Below are positions 1 to 10,296 of a DNA stretch of 64,000 nt, piece by piece (position 1 is the first letter of the stretch; every line of letters begins with the position of its first letter). The stretch comes from Staphylococcus condimenti (GTDB lineage Bacteria > Bacillota > Bacilli > Staphylococcales > Staphylococcaceae): positions 2,170,001 through 2,234,000 of the forward strand of contig NZ_CP015114.1 of assembly GCF_001618885.1 (NCBI RefSeq). Reading direction: 5' to 3'. A program made the translations under genes and the position numbers. Under the pieces are notes generated by a model. The model was not told where the DNA came from, did no database searches, and saw only the letters and a list, made by a program, of their open reading frames with translations.

Positions 1-1389
1 GGAACAGTAGGAAAAGATGCCATTTTTAATATTGTAAGTTTATTTTTAATGTTTTACATAACAGACATTGTAGGTCTGTCTCCGGCGTTTGTTGGAATAC
101 TCTTCTTTGCGGCACGTATTTGGGATGCTGTTAATGATCCAATTATGGGGATGATTGTGGATAATACGCATAATCGTTTCGGCAAGTTTAAAACATGGTT
201 GGTTATCGGTACATTAATCAATGCAGTGATTACCATTTTGCTCTTTACTAATTTTGATTTGCCGGGCAATGGCATGTATATCTATATATCAGTCATCTAC
301 ATTATTTGGGGAATGACTTATACCATTATGGATATACCTTATTGGTCATGGTTGCCTAATCTAACTAATAATCCGAGAGAACGTGAAGAAGTAGCAGTAG
401 TCCCTCGATTTTTTGCAAGTTTTGCAGCCTTTGTTATCGGCAGTTTCGGATTATTGTTTATTCACCAGCTTGATAACTGGTTAGGACATCCTTTTAAAGG
501 AGCAGGTATTTTTGCACTTGCTGTTATTTGCAGTATCACTTTTTTAATCACGATTGGAATTACAGTTTTTTGTGTACATGAAGATACTGAAATAGAACGC
601 CAAAATGCGATTAAAGTTCAGTTTAAAGACTTATGGCGTATTCTTTTTAAAAACAAAGAACTCCTTGCAATTATCGGTGTAATTTTAGCATTCAATCTAT
701 GCGGACAAATGATTAACGGTATTATCCTATATTACTTCAAGTATGTTGCAGGGGTGGAAAGTTTATTCTCAGTTTTCAATACGATGATTTTAATGGAGAT
801 GGCGTCTCTATTGATTTTCCCATATTTAGTGAAAAAAGCAGGGCGTAGTGCAGTATTCAATTATGCAGTTTCAGGTATTGTTGTCGGCTTGACGGTGATA
901 CTCATCGCTGGTTTTATTGCGCCTCATACAGCGTTATGGGTCGTTATCGGTGGCGCTTGTATCCGTTTTGGAACAGGAACATTAGTAGGTATCAATACGG
1001 TTGCTTTAGCTGATGTGATTGATTATAGCGAAGTGAAATTCGGTCAACGTAATGAGAGTGTGATTACTTCTACTCAGACATTTTTAGTCAAACTTGCGCA
1101 AGCTTTTGCGGGATTAAGCGTAGGTATAGGACTATCAATCATAGGTTATACCCCTAATGTTGCACAAACTGCAGAAACGATTTGGGGTATTCGTATCGGC
1201 ATGATTGGAATCCCGATTTTCTTTATTATCATTTGCAGTCTGCTCTATCATAAAGCCTTTAATTTAAAAGGTGACTTCTTAAAAGATATTGAAAAGACAT
1301 TAGAGTATAAACGTAAACGTGAAGGACGCAGCCCTATTCATCATGAGCCCCCGCAAACAGAAGGTGTATCATCAGCAACGCATTCATAA
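1..1389 (+). CDS. lacP: GPH-family lactose permease, 5' end cut by window edge
   Basis: The frame is open from base 1, and residues [10 protein letters not shown] before the first internal ATG at 49 match the conserved N-terminal region of glycoside-pentoside-hexuronide:cation symporters, so only a short N-terminus is missing. The rest has about 12 hydrophobic segments and the family signature region [18 protein letters not shown] near the start. It lacks the C-terminal IIA-like domain found in streptococcal LacS, as in the LacP of S. xylosus. It would import lactose (or galactosides) with a proton or sodium ion through the cell membrane. It ends 15 bp before the convergent AraC-type regulator, and the beta-galactosidase follows, which supports lactose as substrate. 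Function is inferred from family plus context. Confidence 0.85.
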   Translation, partial: GTVGKDAIFNIVSLFLMFYITDIVGLSPAFVGILFFAARIWDAVNDPIMGMIVDNTHNRFGKFKTWLVIGTLINAVITILLFTNFDLPGNGMYIYISVIYIIWGMTYTIMDIPYWSWLPNLTNNPREREEVAVVPRFFASFAAFVIGSFGLLFIHQLDNWLGHPFKGAGIFALAVICSITFLITIGITVFCVHEDTEIERQNAIKVQFKDLWRILFKNKELLAIIGVILAFNLCGQMINGIILYYFKYVAGVESLFSVFNTMILMEMASLLIFPYLVKKAGRSAVFNYAVSGIVVGLTVILIAGFIAPHTALWVVIGGACIRFGTGTLVGINTVALADVIDYSEVKFGQRNESVITSTQTFLVKLAQAFAGLSVGIGLSIIGYTPNVAQTAETIWGIRIGMIGIPIFFIIICSLLYHKAFNLKGDFLKDIEKTLEYKRKREGRSPIHHEPPQTEGVSSATHS

Positions 1390-1404
1390 TAGAAAACTTT
1401 GGTT

Positions 1405-2250
1405 TTAATGCTGTGTAATACCGAAAACTGTACGATATTCAGATGGATTCATATTAAAATGACGCTTAAATGCACGTGAGAAAATTAAAGGATCATGGTG
1501 GTATCCTACCATTTCGGCAATGGCATAAATCGGCTCATTGTTATTGATTAAATATTGAGAGGCATGGTACATGCGCAAATTATGAAGGTAATCTTTAGGT
1601 GAAGTACTGAAATGTTTTTGGAAAGTTTTATAGAGATAGCTTCGGCTTAAATTAGAAGCATCTGCAATGGCAGATACGGAGATATCATACATGTAATTCT
1701 GATTCATAAACTGGAGTGCAAATTGAATTTTTTGATCAACTTCTTGTTCAGTATATGAAAATTTTTTCGGAAATGCTTTTTGCAGTGTATAAAGTAATTC
1801 AAACAAGTACTGATTCAGCAAGATATCATCAGAATTTTCGATTTGCATGTTTTCTGCAGTCTGGCAAATCTCCTGTATTACCCGGGAAATATCAAAAATA
1901 TTTTGTTGTTGTTCAACTACTTTATCTATAATGCTTGAACGTGATAGATAGCTCATCACTTGTTTACCGCTCATTCCGACCCAGTAATATGTCCAAGGAT
2001 TATTTTTAGAAGCGGTATAACTGACTTCCATACCTTCTTTCAGCAAGAATAAATCTCCTTTTTTCAAATGATAGGTGTGGCCATCGTAAGTAAATGTACC
2101 TGTGCCTTTTGTAATGACGTGCAAGACAGCTGTTTTAGTTACAGTGTATGTATAACCGACATTAGGTGTACCAAGTTCAATACCGCATTCATCAATATTA
2201 GACTCGAAATTTTCTTTTTTAAATTTTTTCCAAAGCAATTGCACAACCAT
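1405..2250 (-). CDS. lacR: AraC/XylS-family regulator of lactose genes
   Basis: About 281 residues: an N-terminal cupin-like AraC ligand-binding half (motif HVITKGTGTFTYDG) and a C-terminal double helix-turn-helix half (ISVSAIADASNLSRSYLYKTF and the second helix AEMVGYHHDPLIFSRAFKRH, ending NPSEYR). The ATG at 2250 (MVVQLLWKK) is preferred over the upstream in-frame ATG at 2292 because a purine-rich GAGAGAGAAAGAGAG stretch precedes it and family proteins start here. It is divergent from lacZ across 91 bp and convergent with the permease. In S. xylosus the lactose genes are switched on by an AraC-type LacR, so an activator role is likely; this is inference from family and context. Confidence 0.85.
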   Translation of the reverse strand: MVVQLLWKKFKKENFESNIDECGIELGTPNVGYTYTVTKTAVLHVITKGTGTFTYDGHTYHLKKGDLFLLKEGMEVSYTASKNNPWTYYWVGMSGKQVMSYLSRSSIIDKVVEQQQNIFDISRVIQEICQTAENMQIENSDDILLNQYLFELLYTLQKAFPKKFSYTEQEVDQKIQFALQFMNQNYMYDISVSAIADASNLSRSYLYKTFQKHFSTSPKDYLHNLRMYHASQYLINNNEPIYAIAEMVGYHHDPLIFSRAFKRHFNMNPSEYRTVFGITQH

Positions 2251-2341
2251 CACGCTCTCTTTCTCTCTCAATAAACATATTATAACATGCAAAATATTGC
2301 GAAAGCAGCGTGATATTTCTTAAATTCAGGAGGGTTAAGTT

Positions 2342-5300
2342 TTGAAATTAGACTTGCATTATAATTTAAAACAGTTACATGTGAATACATTACCTTATAC
2401 AAATTACTTTGTTCCATATCATAGAAAAACTGAAATACGTGACAATAAAAAAGATTTAGATAAAGCATGTGTAACACCTTTAAATGGTGACTGGAACTTT
2501 GATTATTATGAAAGTGTACAAGAATTTGAAGAGGCACCCCATAAAAAAAGTAAAGGCAGGTTGCCTGTTCCGAGTGTATGGAATTTATTTGGGTATGATC
2601 AAATACAGTATGTGAATATCAAATATCCGATTCCATTTGATCCGCCGAATGTACCTGAGGAAAATCCTTGTGGGTTTTATCAACGCCATTTTGACTTGCA
2701 CAAACTCTATAAGCGAAAAAAACGACAATATATCTTAAACTTTGATGGTGTCAGCAGTGGGTATTACGTATGGATAAATCAACAATTTGTTGGTTACAGT
2801 CAAGTGTCGCATTCAATTTCTCGTTTTGATATCACTGATTTTATAAAAGAAGGAAAAAATTCTATTGCTGTTTTGGTAGTGAAATATTCAGATGGTACTT
2901 ATTTTGAGGATCAAGATATGTTCCGTCATTCAGGTATTTTTAGAAATGTTTATATTGTAGAAAGACCTGAACAAAGAATTGAAGATTTTAAGATTGATAC
3001 CAAAGTAGATTCAGATCAAAATATAGGTGAAATAAACATAGATATCCGAAAAACAAATGGCAATCCAGAAATTGAATATGCCTTGTTTGATCCTTATCAA
3101 AACAAAGTAGCAAGAGGGGAATTAAATAAAAATTTAACTATCCCACTTACTGAACCTAAGCTTTGGTCAGCAGAAATACCGAATCTATATACACTTTATC
3201 TCCTTACTGAAGATGAGATTATTGAACAGAAAATAGGAGTGCGTGAGGTCAAAATTGAACATCAGCAACTTTGGATTAATGGGCAAAGTGTTAAATTAAG
3301 AGGTGTGAATTATCATGATAGTGATCCGCTGCAAGGTTATGTGGTTTCAGAACAACGTTTGATTACTGATTTGAAATTGATGAAAGAAGCTAACTTTAAC
3401 GCAATTCGTACAGCACATTACCCTAAATCACCGCGTTTTTATGAATTGGCAGATGAATATGGATTTTATGTGATGAGTGAAGCGGATTTAGAAACTCACG
3501 GTGTTGTCATGTTGTACGGAATAGAGAATATAGAAGATTTTAATATCATAGCAGATAATTCTAAATACGAAAAAGCAATCTTAGATAGAGTAGAAGCTTC
3601 AATTGTGCAATTACAGAACTATTCGTCCATCATTATGTGGTCATTGGGAAATGAGTCAGGTTATGGCCAAAATATCAAAAAAGCAGCTGCTCTCGCACAT
3701 GAATTAGATGATACAAGACCCGTTCATTATGAAGGTGCATTTTATGCGAGAGGCGGAGAAGACTACAGTAAACTCGATATTATCAGTCGTATGTATCCTT
3801 CACCAGAAGAAATTGAAAGTCGTTATTTAGACAACAAAGAAGTAACAAAACCTTTTATACTTTGTGAATATGCTCATGCTATGGGAAATTCACCAGGCGG
3901 TTTAGAAGCATATCATGAATTGATGGAAAAATATCCTGCATTTATTGGCGCATTTGTCTGGGAATGGTGTGATCATGCAGTGACTGCAGGTATGGAAGAA
4001 GGGTTTTATCGTTTCAGATATGGAGGAGACTCAGGCGAAACTTTACATGACAGTAATTTCTGTGTTGATGGAATCGTCAATCCTGAACGTATTCCGCATG
4101 AAGGTTTTTATGAATTTCAAGAAATACACCGTCCGCTCGCATTGAAAAAATATGACGGGTTAAGATGGACGGTTCGTAATCAACTTGATTTTCTCAATGT
4201 TAATCAATATTTAGACGTTACATTACTATTAACTACGATAGATGGGGAAAGTAAGAAAATTCCATTTGAATTGCCTGAGATAATGCCCCATGAAGAAAAA
4301 GAGCTTGATTTTAGTGCTATTGTTGAATCTTACCACTTCAAATTTGAAGAACTGAGCAGTATTATGCTGACGTATCGGTTGAAATTCAGAACAGCGTTAT
4401 TAACTTCAGATACTTATCTTGGGCATGATCAAGTTATTTATCAACGCCAGGTAATTAATAAAGTGGAAGATCAAAACGCTTCAATTGAAGGAGAAGCATC
4501 TATCATCATAGGCTCAAAAAGTATTTATCTTCGACTTAAAGAATGGGAATATCATTTTGATAAAAAGACAGCTGCGCTTAATTTGGTTAAACATAAAAAC
4601 AAACGTTTGATGGATGAACCTACAAAGATTGCGATTTGGCGTGCACCGACAGATAATGATATACACCTAGAAGAAAGTTGGAAGGAAATGGGCTATTTCA
4701 ATCCGATTACACGGGTAGCTGGTTATAATATTGATGAACAAGATAACAAAATAATCATTTCATTTGATATCGGTTTTTATAGTGTCTTTTCTCCTAAAAT
4801 TTTATCTATAAGTTACAAATGGACAATTTATCCAGGAGGCCATATTGAAATCGATATGGATATGGAACGTAATATGCGTATGCCGGCATTGCCGCGGTTT
4901 GGGATGATTTGGAAGCTGCAAACAGTTTATGAAAAAGTACGCTACTATGGGAACGGACCTTTCAGCAGTTATAGTGATAAAAACTTAGCATGTCATTTAG
5001 GATGGTTCGATACAACAGTAGATGAAAACTTCAGACCGCATATACGTCCTCAAGAAGACGGCAGTCATGATAATGTCACTTCATTGAGTATAAAAAGTGT
5101 TGATAAAGAAGTTCGATTTTCAGCTGGTAAACCTTTTAGTTTTAATGTGAAACATTATTCAGATGAACAAATGACTATGATAAAACATCATGATAAACTG
5201 CAAAAAGAGCCATATTCATTTGTGCACATCGATGCGATACAAAGCGGTATAGGCACAAACAGTTGCGGTCCTGTACTGCCTGAACGTTACCAAGTAAATG

Positions 5301-5350
5301 GTCCGTTTTATCATTTAAATTATAGTGTCGATTTCAAAGAATTTATATAA
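2342..5350 (+). CDS. lacZ: Beta-galactosidase, glycoside hydrolase family 2
   Basis: A 1002-residue GH2 enzyme of the usual LacZ length. In order: sugar-binding jelly roll (about 50-215), immunoglobulin-like domains, TIM barrel (about 310-610) and a C-terminal beta-galactosidase small-chain domain (about 730-1000). The acid/base glutamate is E438 in WSLGNES and the nucleophile is E509 in ILCEYAHAMGNS. It hydrolyses cytoplasmic lactose to glucose and galactose. The start is TTG at 2342, 10 bp after AGGAGGG; there is no ATG nearby that keeps the N-terminal LHYNLKQLHVNTLP. A strong terminator follows, so it can be a single-gene unit divergent from lacR. It corresponds to lacH of S. xylosus. Confidence 0.95.
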   Translation: MKLDLHYNLKQLHVNTLPYTNYFVPYHRKTEIRDNKKDLDKACVTPLNGDWNFDYYESVQEFEEAPHKKSKGRLPVPSVWNLFGYDQIQYVNIKYPIPFDPPNVPEENPCGFYQRHFDLHKLYKRKKRQYILNFDGVSSGYYVWINQQFVGYSQVSHSISRFDITDFIKEGKNSIAVLVVKYSDGTYFEDQDMFRHSGIFRNVYIVERPEQRIEDFKIDTKVDSDQNIGEINIDIRKTNGNPEIEYALFDPYQNKVARGELNKNLTIPLTEPKLWSAEIPNLYTLYLLTEDEIIEQKIGVREVKIEHQQLWINGQSVKLRGVNYHDSDPLQGYVVSEQRLITDLKLMKEANFNAIRTAHYPKSPRFYELADEYGFYVMSEADLETHGVVMLYGIENIEDFNIIADNSKYEKAILDRVEASIVQLQNYSSIIMWSLGNESGYGQNIKKAAALAHELDDTRPVHYEGAFYARGGEDYSKLDIISRMYPSPEEIESRYLDNKEVTKPFILCEYAHAMGNSPGGLEAYHELMEKYPAFIGAFVWEWCDHAVTAGMEEGFYRFRYGGDSGETLHDSNFCVDGIVNPERIPHEGFYEFQEIHRPLALKKYDGLRWTVRNQLDFLNVNQYLDVTLLLTTIDGESKKIPFELPEIMPHEEKELDFSAIVESYHFKFEELSSIMLTYRLKFRTALLTSDTYLGHDQVIYQRQVINKVEDQNASIEGEASIIIGSKSIYLRLKEWEYHFDKKTAALNLVKHKNKRLMDEPTKIAIWRAPTDNDIHLEESWKEMGYFNPITRVAGYNIDEQDNKIIISFDIGFYSVFSPKILSISYKWTIYPGGHIEIDMDMERNMRMPALPRFGMIWKLQTVYEKVRYYGNGPFSSYSDKNLACHLGWFDTTVDENFRPHIRPQEDGSHDNVTSLSIKSVDKEVRFSAGKPFSFNVKHYSDEQMTMIKHHDKLQKEPYSFVHIDAIQSGIGTNSCGPVLPERYQVNGPFYHLNYSVDFKEFI

Positions 5351-5354
5351 AAAT

Positions 5355-5392
5355 AAGGCAGATAGACCGTAAAAAACGGTTTATCTGCCTTT
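5355..5392. terminator. Bidirectional terminator between lacZ and fbp
   Basis: Inverted repeat AAGGCAGATAGACCGT / ACGGTTTATCTGCCTT with one wobble pair, an A-rich loop, T run on the plus side and A run on the left, between two convergent genes. Confidence 0.9.
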
Positions 5393-5409
5393 TATTATTT
5401 GGTTAATTG

Positions 5410-7362
5410 TTATTCAAAATAACGATGTGACATTAAATCTTTCAAGTTATCAATTTCTTCTTGGATTAGTTGACCTTTATTTGTATCACGAATACGTTTA
5501 CGTGTTAATTCTTCATCTACAATACGTTTTGTTGATAATTCGTCTGCACCGTAACGTAATACATTTTCTTTAGTATTGAAATGTTGGTGAGCCACTAACT
5601 GCATACCATATGAATTATAAAGTAATGTATAACCAGCGATACCTGTTGTTGATTGGTATACTTTTGAAAAGCCGCCATCAATAACAATCATTTTACCATC
5701 TGCTTTGATAGGATCTTCACCGTCAATTTCTTTGACTGGAGTATGACCGTTAATAATATGGCCTTGCTCCGAATCTAAACCGAATTCTTCTAATAAATGT
5801 CCGACAATTTCTGGATTTTCACGTAAAGAATAATAAGGATTTTTTTCTTCTTTATGTGTTGCTTTGTCTTTAATAAAATAACGTTCAAAAGTAGTCATTG
5901 CTCGTTTACCGAATAATGAAGAATATTTACCTGTCCATAAATACCATATTAAGTCAGTTGCTAAGTCATCAGTAACATCTTTATGACGGAATGCTTTGCG
6001 CATATATGCTTCGAATTGATCAAGCAAATGACGGCCAGAATAAAATTCGCCATCAATTTCCATACCTTCCATTTTGCCGTTTTCATCAATTGGAATACAG
6101 CCATGGATAAGAAGGTTGCCGTTATAAGGTAAATAAAGACATCCTTTATCCATTAGGAATGTCATATGACGTTTTAATTTTTCAGACTCTTGAACTGAAA
6201 TCAATAATTTATCAATTACTTCTTGTTCTTCTGTTAATAATTTTGCAGGATCTTCAGGGTCGACTGTCACAAAACATGTGTCGGTTAAATCATGTGTTTT
6301 ACCATGCAGTGTATAAGTCAAATTGTCATAATCAACATGTTCTAATACCAAACGTTCTTCCATTTCGAATGAAGGACGACGTTTAATAATTGGTATTTCC
6401 AATTTGAACTGTATCATTGCGATGGCTTGATGAATTTTTGTAATCTGCAGCTGTTCTTGTTCTGATAAATTTGAATCTGAACGCAATTTAGGACGGAATG
6501 CCGGATTGTCTCCATAAAACTTTTCTGCAAGGTTTAAAAGTGGACGTATATTGATACCATACGCATCTTCTACAATGTTTAAGTTATCGTAACGTGCACA
6601 AATTCTTAAGATATTGGCTAAGCAAACTTTAGAACCTGCATAAGCACCGATCCAAATTGCATCGTGGTTGCCCCATTGAATATCTACTGAATGATAATCA
6701 ATTAGTGTTTCAACAATTTTTTCAGGCTCTGGACCACGGTCATAAATGTCACCGACTACATGAAGATGGTCAACGACCAAGCGTTGAATCGTATAAGACA
6801 TGCCGATAATTAAATCGTCAGCTTGTTGTGTCTCAATAATTTGATTCATCAAAGTATTGTAATAAGGTGTTTTGTTATCCAAACCATTATTCTTATAGAG
6901 CAGTTCTTCAATAATGAACACGAATTGTTTCGGTAAAGCTTTGCGCAATTTAGAACGCGTATATTTTGAAGCTGAATATAAAATCATTTGAATCATTTGT
7001 TCGATAGTTTCTTCGTACCATCGATTTAAAGGTTCTTTTGCATCAAAACTAGATTTAACCAATTTCAATTTGTCTTCTGGATAATAAATTAAAGCAGTGA
7101 AATCACTGATTTCTTGATTTGACATTGTATCTTGAAAAATATCATTAACTTTTGTACGTACATTACCAGAACCATTTCTTAATACATGTTGGAAAGAATC
7201 ATATTCGCCATGCAAATCACTGACAAAGTGTTCAGTACCTTTTGGTAATTCTAGAATTGATTCTAAGTTTATGATTTCTGTAGCGAGCTGTTCTTCGTGA
7301 TTGAATTTTTCTGCAAGTAAGTCAAAGTATTTATGTTTAAGTTCACGATCTGTGGTCTTCAT
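5410..7362 (-). CDS. fbp: Fructose-1,6-bisphosphatase class III
   Basis: A 650-residue Firmicutes-type (class III) FBPase, which removes the 1-phosphate of fructose-1,6-bisphosphate in gluconeogenesis. It carries the metallophosphatase-like motifs [10 protein letters not shown] (about residue 48), [15 protein letters not shown] and [14 protein letters not shown], and a late NGHTPVKE motif, consistent with a dimetal site. Length matches the staphylococcal and B. subtilis enzymes. The ATG at 7362 follows AGGAGGA with a four-base spacer. A cre-like site lies about 25 bp upstream. It is a monocistronic unit ended by the terminator shared with lacZ. Confidence 0.95.
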   Translation of the reverse strand: MKTTDRELKHKYFDLLAEKFNHEEQLATEIINLESILELPKGTEHFVSDLHGEYDSFQHVLRNGSGNVRTKVNDIFQDTMSNQEISDFTALIYYPEDKLKLVKSSFDAKEPLNRWYEETIEQMIQMILYSASKYTRSKLRKALPKQFVFIIEELLYKNNGLDNKTPYYNTLMNQIIETQQADDLIIGMSYTIQRLVVDHLHVVGDIYDRGPEPEKIVETLIDYHSVDIQWGNHDAIWIGAYAGSKVCLANILRICARYDNLNIVEDAYGINIRPLLNLAEKFYGDNPAFRPKLRSDSNLSEQEQLQITKIHQAIAMIQFKLEIPIIKRRPSFEMEERLVLEHVDYDNLTYTLHGKTHDLTDTCFVTVDPEDPAKLLTEEQEVIDKLLISVQESEKLKRHMTFLMDKGCLYLPYNGNLLIHGCIPIDENGKMEGMEIDGEFYSGRHLLDQFEAYMRKAFRHKDVTDDLATDLIWYLWTGKYSSLFGKRAMTTFERYFIKDKATHKEEKNPYYSLRENPEIVGHLLEEFGLDSEQGHIINGHTPVKEIDGEDPIKADGKMIVIDGGFSKVYQSTTGIAGYTLLYNSYGMQLVAHQHFNTKENVLRYGADELSTKRIVDEELTRKRIRDTNKGQLIQEEIDNLKDLMSHRYFE

Positions 7363-7385
7363 TTCTTCCTCCTGTGCTTCTATAG

Positions 7386-7399
7386 TAATAGCGCTTACA
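7386..7399 (-). promoter_or_regulatory. cre-like catabolite site upstream of fbp
   Basis: On the minus strand TGTAAGCGCTATTA matches 13 of 14 positions of TGWAANCGNTNWCA. It lies 24-37 bp before the fbp start, where a bound CcpA would block transcription. Repression of a gluconeogenic gene on glucose would make sense; binding is not shown. Confidence 0.5.
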
Positions 7400-7470
7400 T
7401 TTGATTATTGTACTTTTTTGTAAAATTTTCAATGGTAGCGGTTAAATTGTTGTAAATTAGTTACATTAAA

Positions 7471-7484
7471 AGTAAACGTTTTCA
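7471..7484 (+). promoter_or_regulatory. cre-like site upstream of ABC exporter
   Basis: AGTAAACGTTTTCA matches the degenerate cre consensus at 13 of 14 positions, 107 bp before the ATPase start. In this AT-rich sequence such a match can arise by chance, so it is only a candidate. Confidence 0.3.
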
Positions 7485-7590
7485 TATATTAGAGAGAATT
7501 AAGCAGTATTTTTTATTATCCAGCACAATTTTGTAGATGTATATGATATTATTATTTTTTAATATAATAATTTGTTCATCAGGAGGACTT

Positions 7591-8439
7591 ATGACATCAC
7601 TATTATCTGTAGAAAAATTGAACAAAACTTTCAAAGACAGCACTTTTAAAATTAATAATGTCTCATTTGAAGTATGTGAAGGTGAAATTGTAGCGCTTAT
7701 CGGCAAGAATGGCTCTGGAAAGTCTACTTTGATTCGGTTGATTGTGGGTGATTATCCGATTGATCAAGGTAAATTAGAATTTTTTGGTGAAACAGTAAAT
7801 GAGCATCAAACAGCTTATAAAAATGATATCAGTGTAGTTTTTGATGCATTGAATTTCCCTAAAAAATTCACAGTTAAAACAATAGATAAGATATTCAATC
7901 AATTATATACAAATTGGAACAGTACAGCATTTTTTGAATGGATTAAAGTATTTGACTTGCCGATGAAGCAAAAAGTCAAATACTTCTCACGAGGAATGAC
8001 TATGAAAATATCAATAGCAGCTGCACTTTCGCATCAAAGTCGATTATTGATTTTAGACGAAGCTACAGCAGGGTTAGATGCAGCAAGCCGCGATGAAATA
8101 CATGAAGAATTAGAAAAATTTGTACAGGATGAGAAACGTGCGATTTTAATGACTTCACATATTGCTGAAGATATCAATCGATTAGCGACGCGTCTAATCT
8201 TTATTAAAAATGGGGAAGTGTTATTACAGATTGCTAAGAAAGAATTATTTGAATCGTTTGGAATATTAGGTTGTGATGAAAAGCAATTCAGTACTTTAGA
8301 CAAAGAAAGTATCTTAGCCTATAGAGAACATTTAGGACAATTCGAGGTGATTGTAAAGAAAGGCGCCTTAGAAAATATCAGCTCAATTACTAGTGTAGAC
8401 GAAGTGAATAAAATCATCTTGAGAGGAGTATCATCATGA
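7591..8439 (+). CDS. ABC exporter ATPase, YtrB/Pmt-like
   Basis: A 282-residue ATP-binding subunit. Start ATG at 7591 follows AGGAGG at 7581; the longer frame from 7537 has no ribosome site. Walker A is GKNGSGKST, Walker B LLILDEATAGLD, and a switch histidine follows in TSHIAED. The ABC signature is FSRGMTMK instead of LSGGQ, a change typical of YtrB-type and phenol-soluble-modulin (Pmt) exporter ATPases. It overlaps the membrane subunit by four bases (ATGA), so the two are cotranslated. Substrate is unknown; export of a peptide or drug is plausible from family, not shown. Confidence 0.85.
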   Translation: MTSLLSVEKLNKTFKDSTFKINNVSFEVCEGEIVALIGKNGSGKSTLIRLIVGDYPIDQGKLEFFGETVNEHQTAYKNDISVVFDALNFPKKFTVKTIDKIFNQLYTNWNSTAFFEWIKVFDLPMKQKVKYFSRGMTMKISIAAALSHQSRLLILDEATAGLDAASRDEIHEELEKFVQDEKRAILMTSHIAEDINRLATRLIFIKNGEVLLQIAKKELFESFGILGCDEKQFSTLDKESILAYREHLGQFEVIVKKGALENISSITSVDEVNKIILRGVSS

Positions 8440-9095
8440 AAGGATTGATTATAGGACAGTATTATGCGACTGCAAAAGTACTGAGCATCTATTTGATTAT
8501 ATCTATTTTATTAGCATTAGGAGTAATTTTTCTCAGTGGTTCAGGTAGCGGTTTTGTGTGTTTATTAATAGTGATGTTAATGGTATCAGCAGCCACTGAT
8601 AACTTAAAAAACGAAGCTGAAGCGCAATGGTATAAATTTGCGGTTTCACTTCCTGTGAGCCGAAAACAAATTGTACAGAGTCATTATCTGTATTACTTGA
8701 TCACAATGATGATGGGTGTAGGTATAGTAATCGTTACTTTAATAGCGGGCATAATGCTTGGAACTATATCTGTTGTAAATGCGGTTACTACATTTGGAAT
8801 TTGCCTTTCTATAGGGTTGTGGGTATTGCTTATGTATCCTTTTACTTATTCTGTTGGTGCGGATAAATCCAATATGATTCAAGTTATTGTAACTGTCATC
8901 GCACTTGGCTTCTTTTTTGTATTTAATTTTATTTCACTCATCATAGGCGGCTCTATTTATGAATCAGGTGGTGATGCCATGCAGCATTTAGAATTTGAAT
9001 TAATTAGACAGTCTGTCTTTATTATGGTTAGTTTGATTGTAACAGTAGTAGGTTACTTCATAGGCTTAAACAAATTTAAGAAAACAAACTTTTAA
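8436..9095 (+). CDS. ABC-2 type exporter membrane subunit
   Basis: A 219-residue protein with about six hydrophobic segments and a cytoplasmic loop (TDNLKNEAEAQWYKFAVSLP) typical of small ABC-2 permeases of the PmtB/YtrC kind. It starts inside the stop codon of the ATPase gene with GAGAGGAG just upstream, and is followed by a terminator, so the two genes form a complete unit. Two copies of each chain would make a transporter. The four-gene pmtABCD set with its GntR-type regulator is not present here. Confidence 0.75.
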   Translation: MKGLIIGQYYATAKVLSIYLIISILLALGVIFLSGSGSGFVCLLIVMLMVSAATDNLKNEAEAQWYKFAVSLPVSRKQIVQSHYLYYLITMMMGVGIVIVTLIAGIMLGTISVVNAVTTFGICLSIGLWVLLMYPFTYSVGADKSNMIQVIVTVIALGFFFVFNFISLIIGGSIYESGGDAMQHLEFELIRQSVFIMVSLIVTVVGYFIGLNKFKKTNF

Positions 9096-9099
9096 AATA

Positions 9100-9146
9100 A
9101 AAACGTATGGGCATGCAGTTTTTAATTAAGCATGTCCATACGTTTT
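9100..9146. terminator. Terminator between ABC exporter and dedA-like gene
   Basis: Stem AAAACGTATGGGCATGC / GCATGTCCATACGTTTT with T runs at the right and A runs at the left, serving both convergent genes. Confidence 0.9.
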
Positions 9147-9150
9147 TTAA

Positions 9151-9771
9151 TTAGTTTGCATTTGAATTTTTACGACGTTTTGAAATGAAGCGAATGGCAA
9201 AGATAACAAATAAAACTGCTAAGATTGCTAACATAATTGTTGAATATGTGTGCATAGCGTTTAAGATTTGGTGCCAGTTATCACTAAGCGCCTTACCTAA
9301 ATATATAAGACCGAAGTTCCAAATTGTAGTTCCTAATAAAGAAAGAACAGCAAAAGTAACAACATTCATTCGGCTGATTCCAGCTGGAATGGTAATCAAG
9401 ACACGTAAAACAGGAACAAAACGACATAAGAATACTGCAGTTGCACCATATTTTCTGAACCAATCATTGGCACGCTTGATATCTTTGCCTTTTAATTTAA
9501 TCCATTTACCGTATTTATCAACAAAACGATATAATTTTTCTTCATTGACTAAGCGACAAATATAATACAAGACAAGTAAACCGATAAACGAAGCAACAGT
9601 TGCGACAATCAATAATATCCAAATAGAAATATGTGACTTAGCTGATAAGACACCAGCAAAAGTTAGCACAACTTCCGAAGGGACAAAAGGCAAAATGTTC
9701 TCTGAAAGGATGAGGATAAAGATTGCAAGGTATCCCCAGCGACTAATAAAATCCGTTAGAATTTGTTCCAT
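9151..9771 (-). CDS. DedA-family membrane protein
   Basis: A 206-residue integral membrane protein. The family marks are visible: an N-terminal E-x3-PFVPSE re-entrant motif (ENILPFVPSE), GPxxA-like AGVLSAK, and the conserved FLCRFVPVLRVLITIPAGISRM segment containing the two key arginines, here about residues 116-136. DedA/SNARE-associated proteins act as lipid flippases or proton-coupled carriers important for envelope charge; some staphylococcal members affect undecaprenyl phosphate recycling. Which subtype this is cannot be decided. It stands alone, ending at the shared terminator. Confidence 0.85.
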   Translation of the reverse strand: MEQILTDFISRWGYLAIFILILSENILPFVPSEVVLTFAGVLSAKSHISIWILLIVATVASFIGLLVLYYICRLVNEEKLYRFVDKYGKWIKLKGKDIKRANDWFRKYGATAVFLCRFVPVLRVLITIPAGISRMNVVTFAVLSLLGTTIWNFGLIYLGKALSDNWHQILNAMHTYSTIMLAILAVLFVIFAIRFISKRRKNSNAN

Positions 9772-10296
9772 TTTTAAAGATGTAACTCCTTATAAATTTT
9801 TATTTGAAAAGTAATTATGTAATTTGTAAGGCGAAATAAGATACATACGCCGAATTCAATTGTACTAAAGAACAAAGAAAGTTACACATGTTTTGAGGCT
9901 GAAAAATAGAAAAATACGTCTTAAGATGTAGAAGACAAAAGGGCTAGAGTTACTAACAGTTTAGGTGAAATTAATAAATATTCATCTTGATATAGAACAG
10001 CGTGTTCACTTTGCTGAAATATAAATTATATAAAACACATATATTTTATATGTATTTCTTATGAAATAAGTAATCTAAAATAAAAAATCTGACTGAGTAA
10101 CTCAGCCTTGTTACCGTCATTAACGAGTTTGTTATACGAATAAAATGATTTTGAATATAATATATCGCACAACTATAAGTTCATATTTTTGTAAAAAAGT
10201 TATTGTAAACGATTTCTAAACATGGTAATATTTACTAAAATAACTTAGGCCATATGATGACCTAATGTATCTTTATTCAGGAAAGTTGGGATATAA
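9772..10296. other. 525-bp intergenic region, no gene seen
   Basis: Divergent spacer between the dedA-like gene and the MFS carrier. It is AT-rich, shows no frame with a ribosome site, a short CTGAG/CTCAG hairpin near 10094 and one cre-like site at 10204. Nothing else was recognised. Confidence 0.6.
10204..10217 (+). promoter_or_regulatory. cre-like site upstream of ACS-family carrier
   Basis: TGTAAACGATTTCT matches 13 of 14 positions of the cre consensus, 80-93 bp before the carrier start. Catabolite control of a sugar-acid carrier is biologically sensible. Confidence 0.5.
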
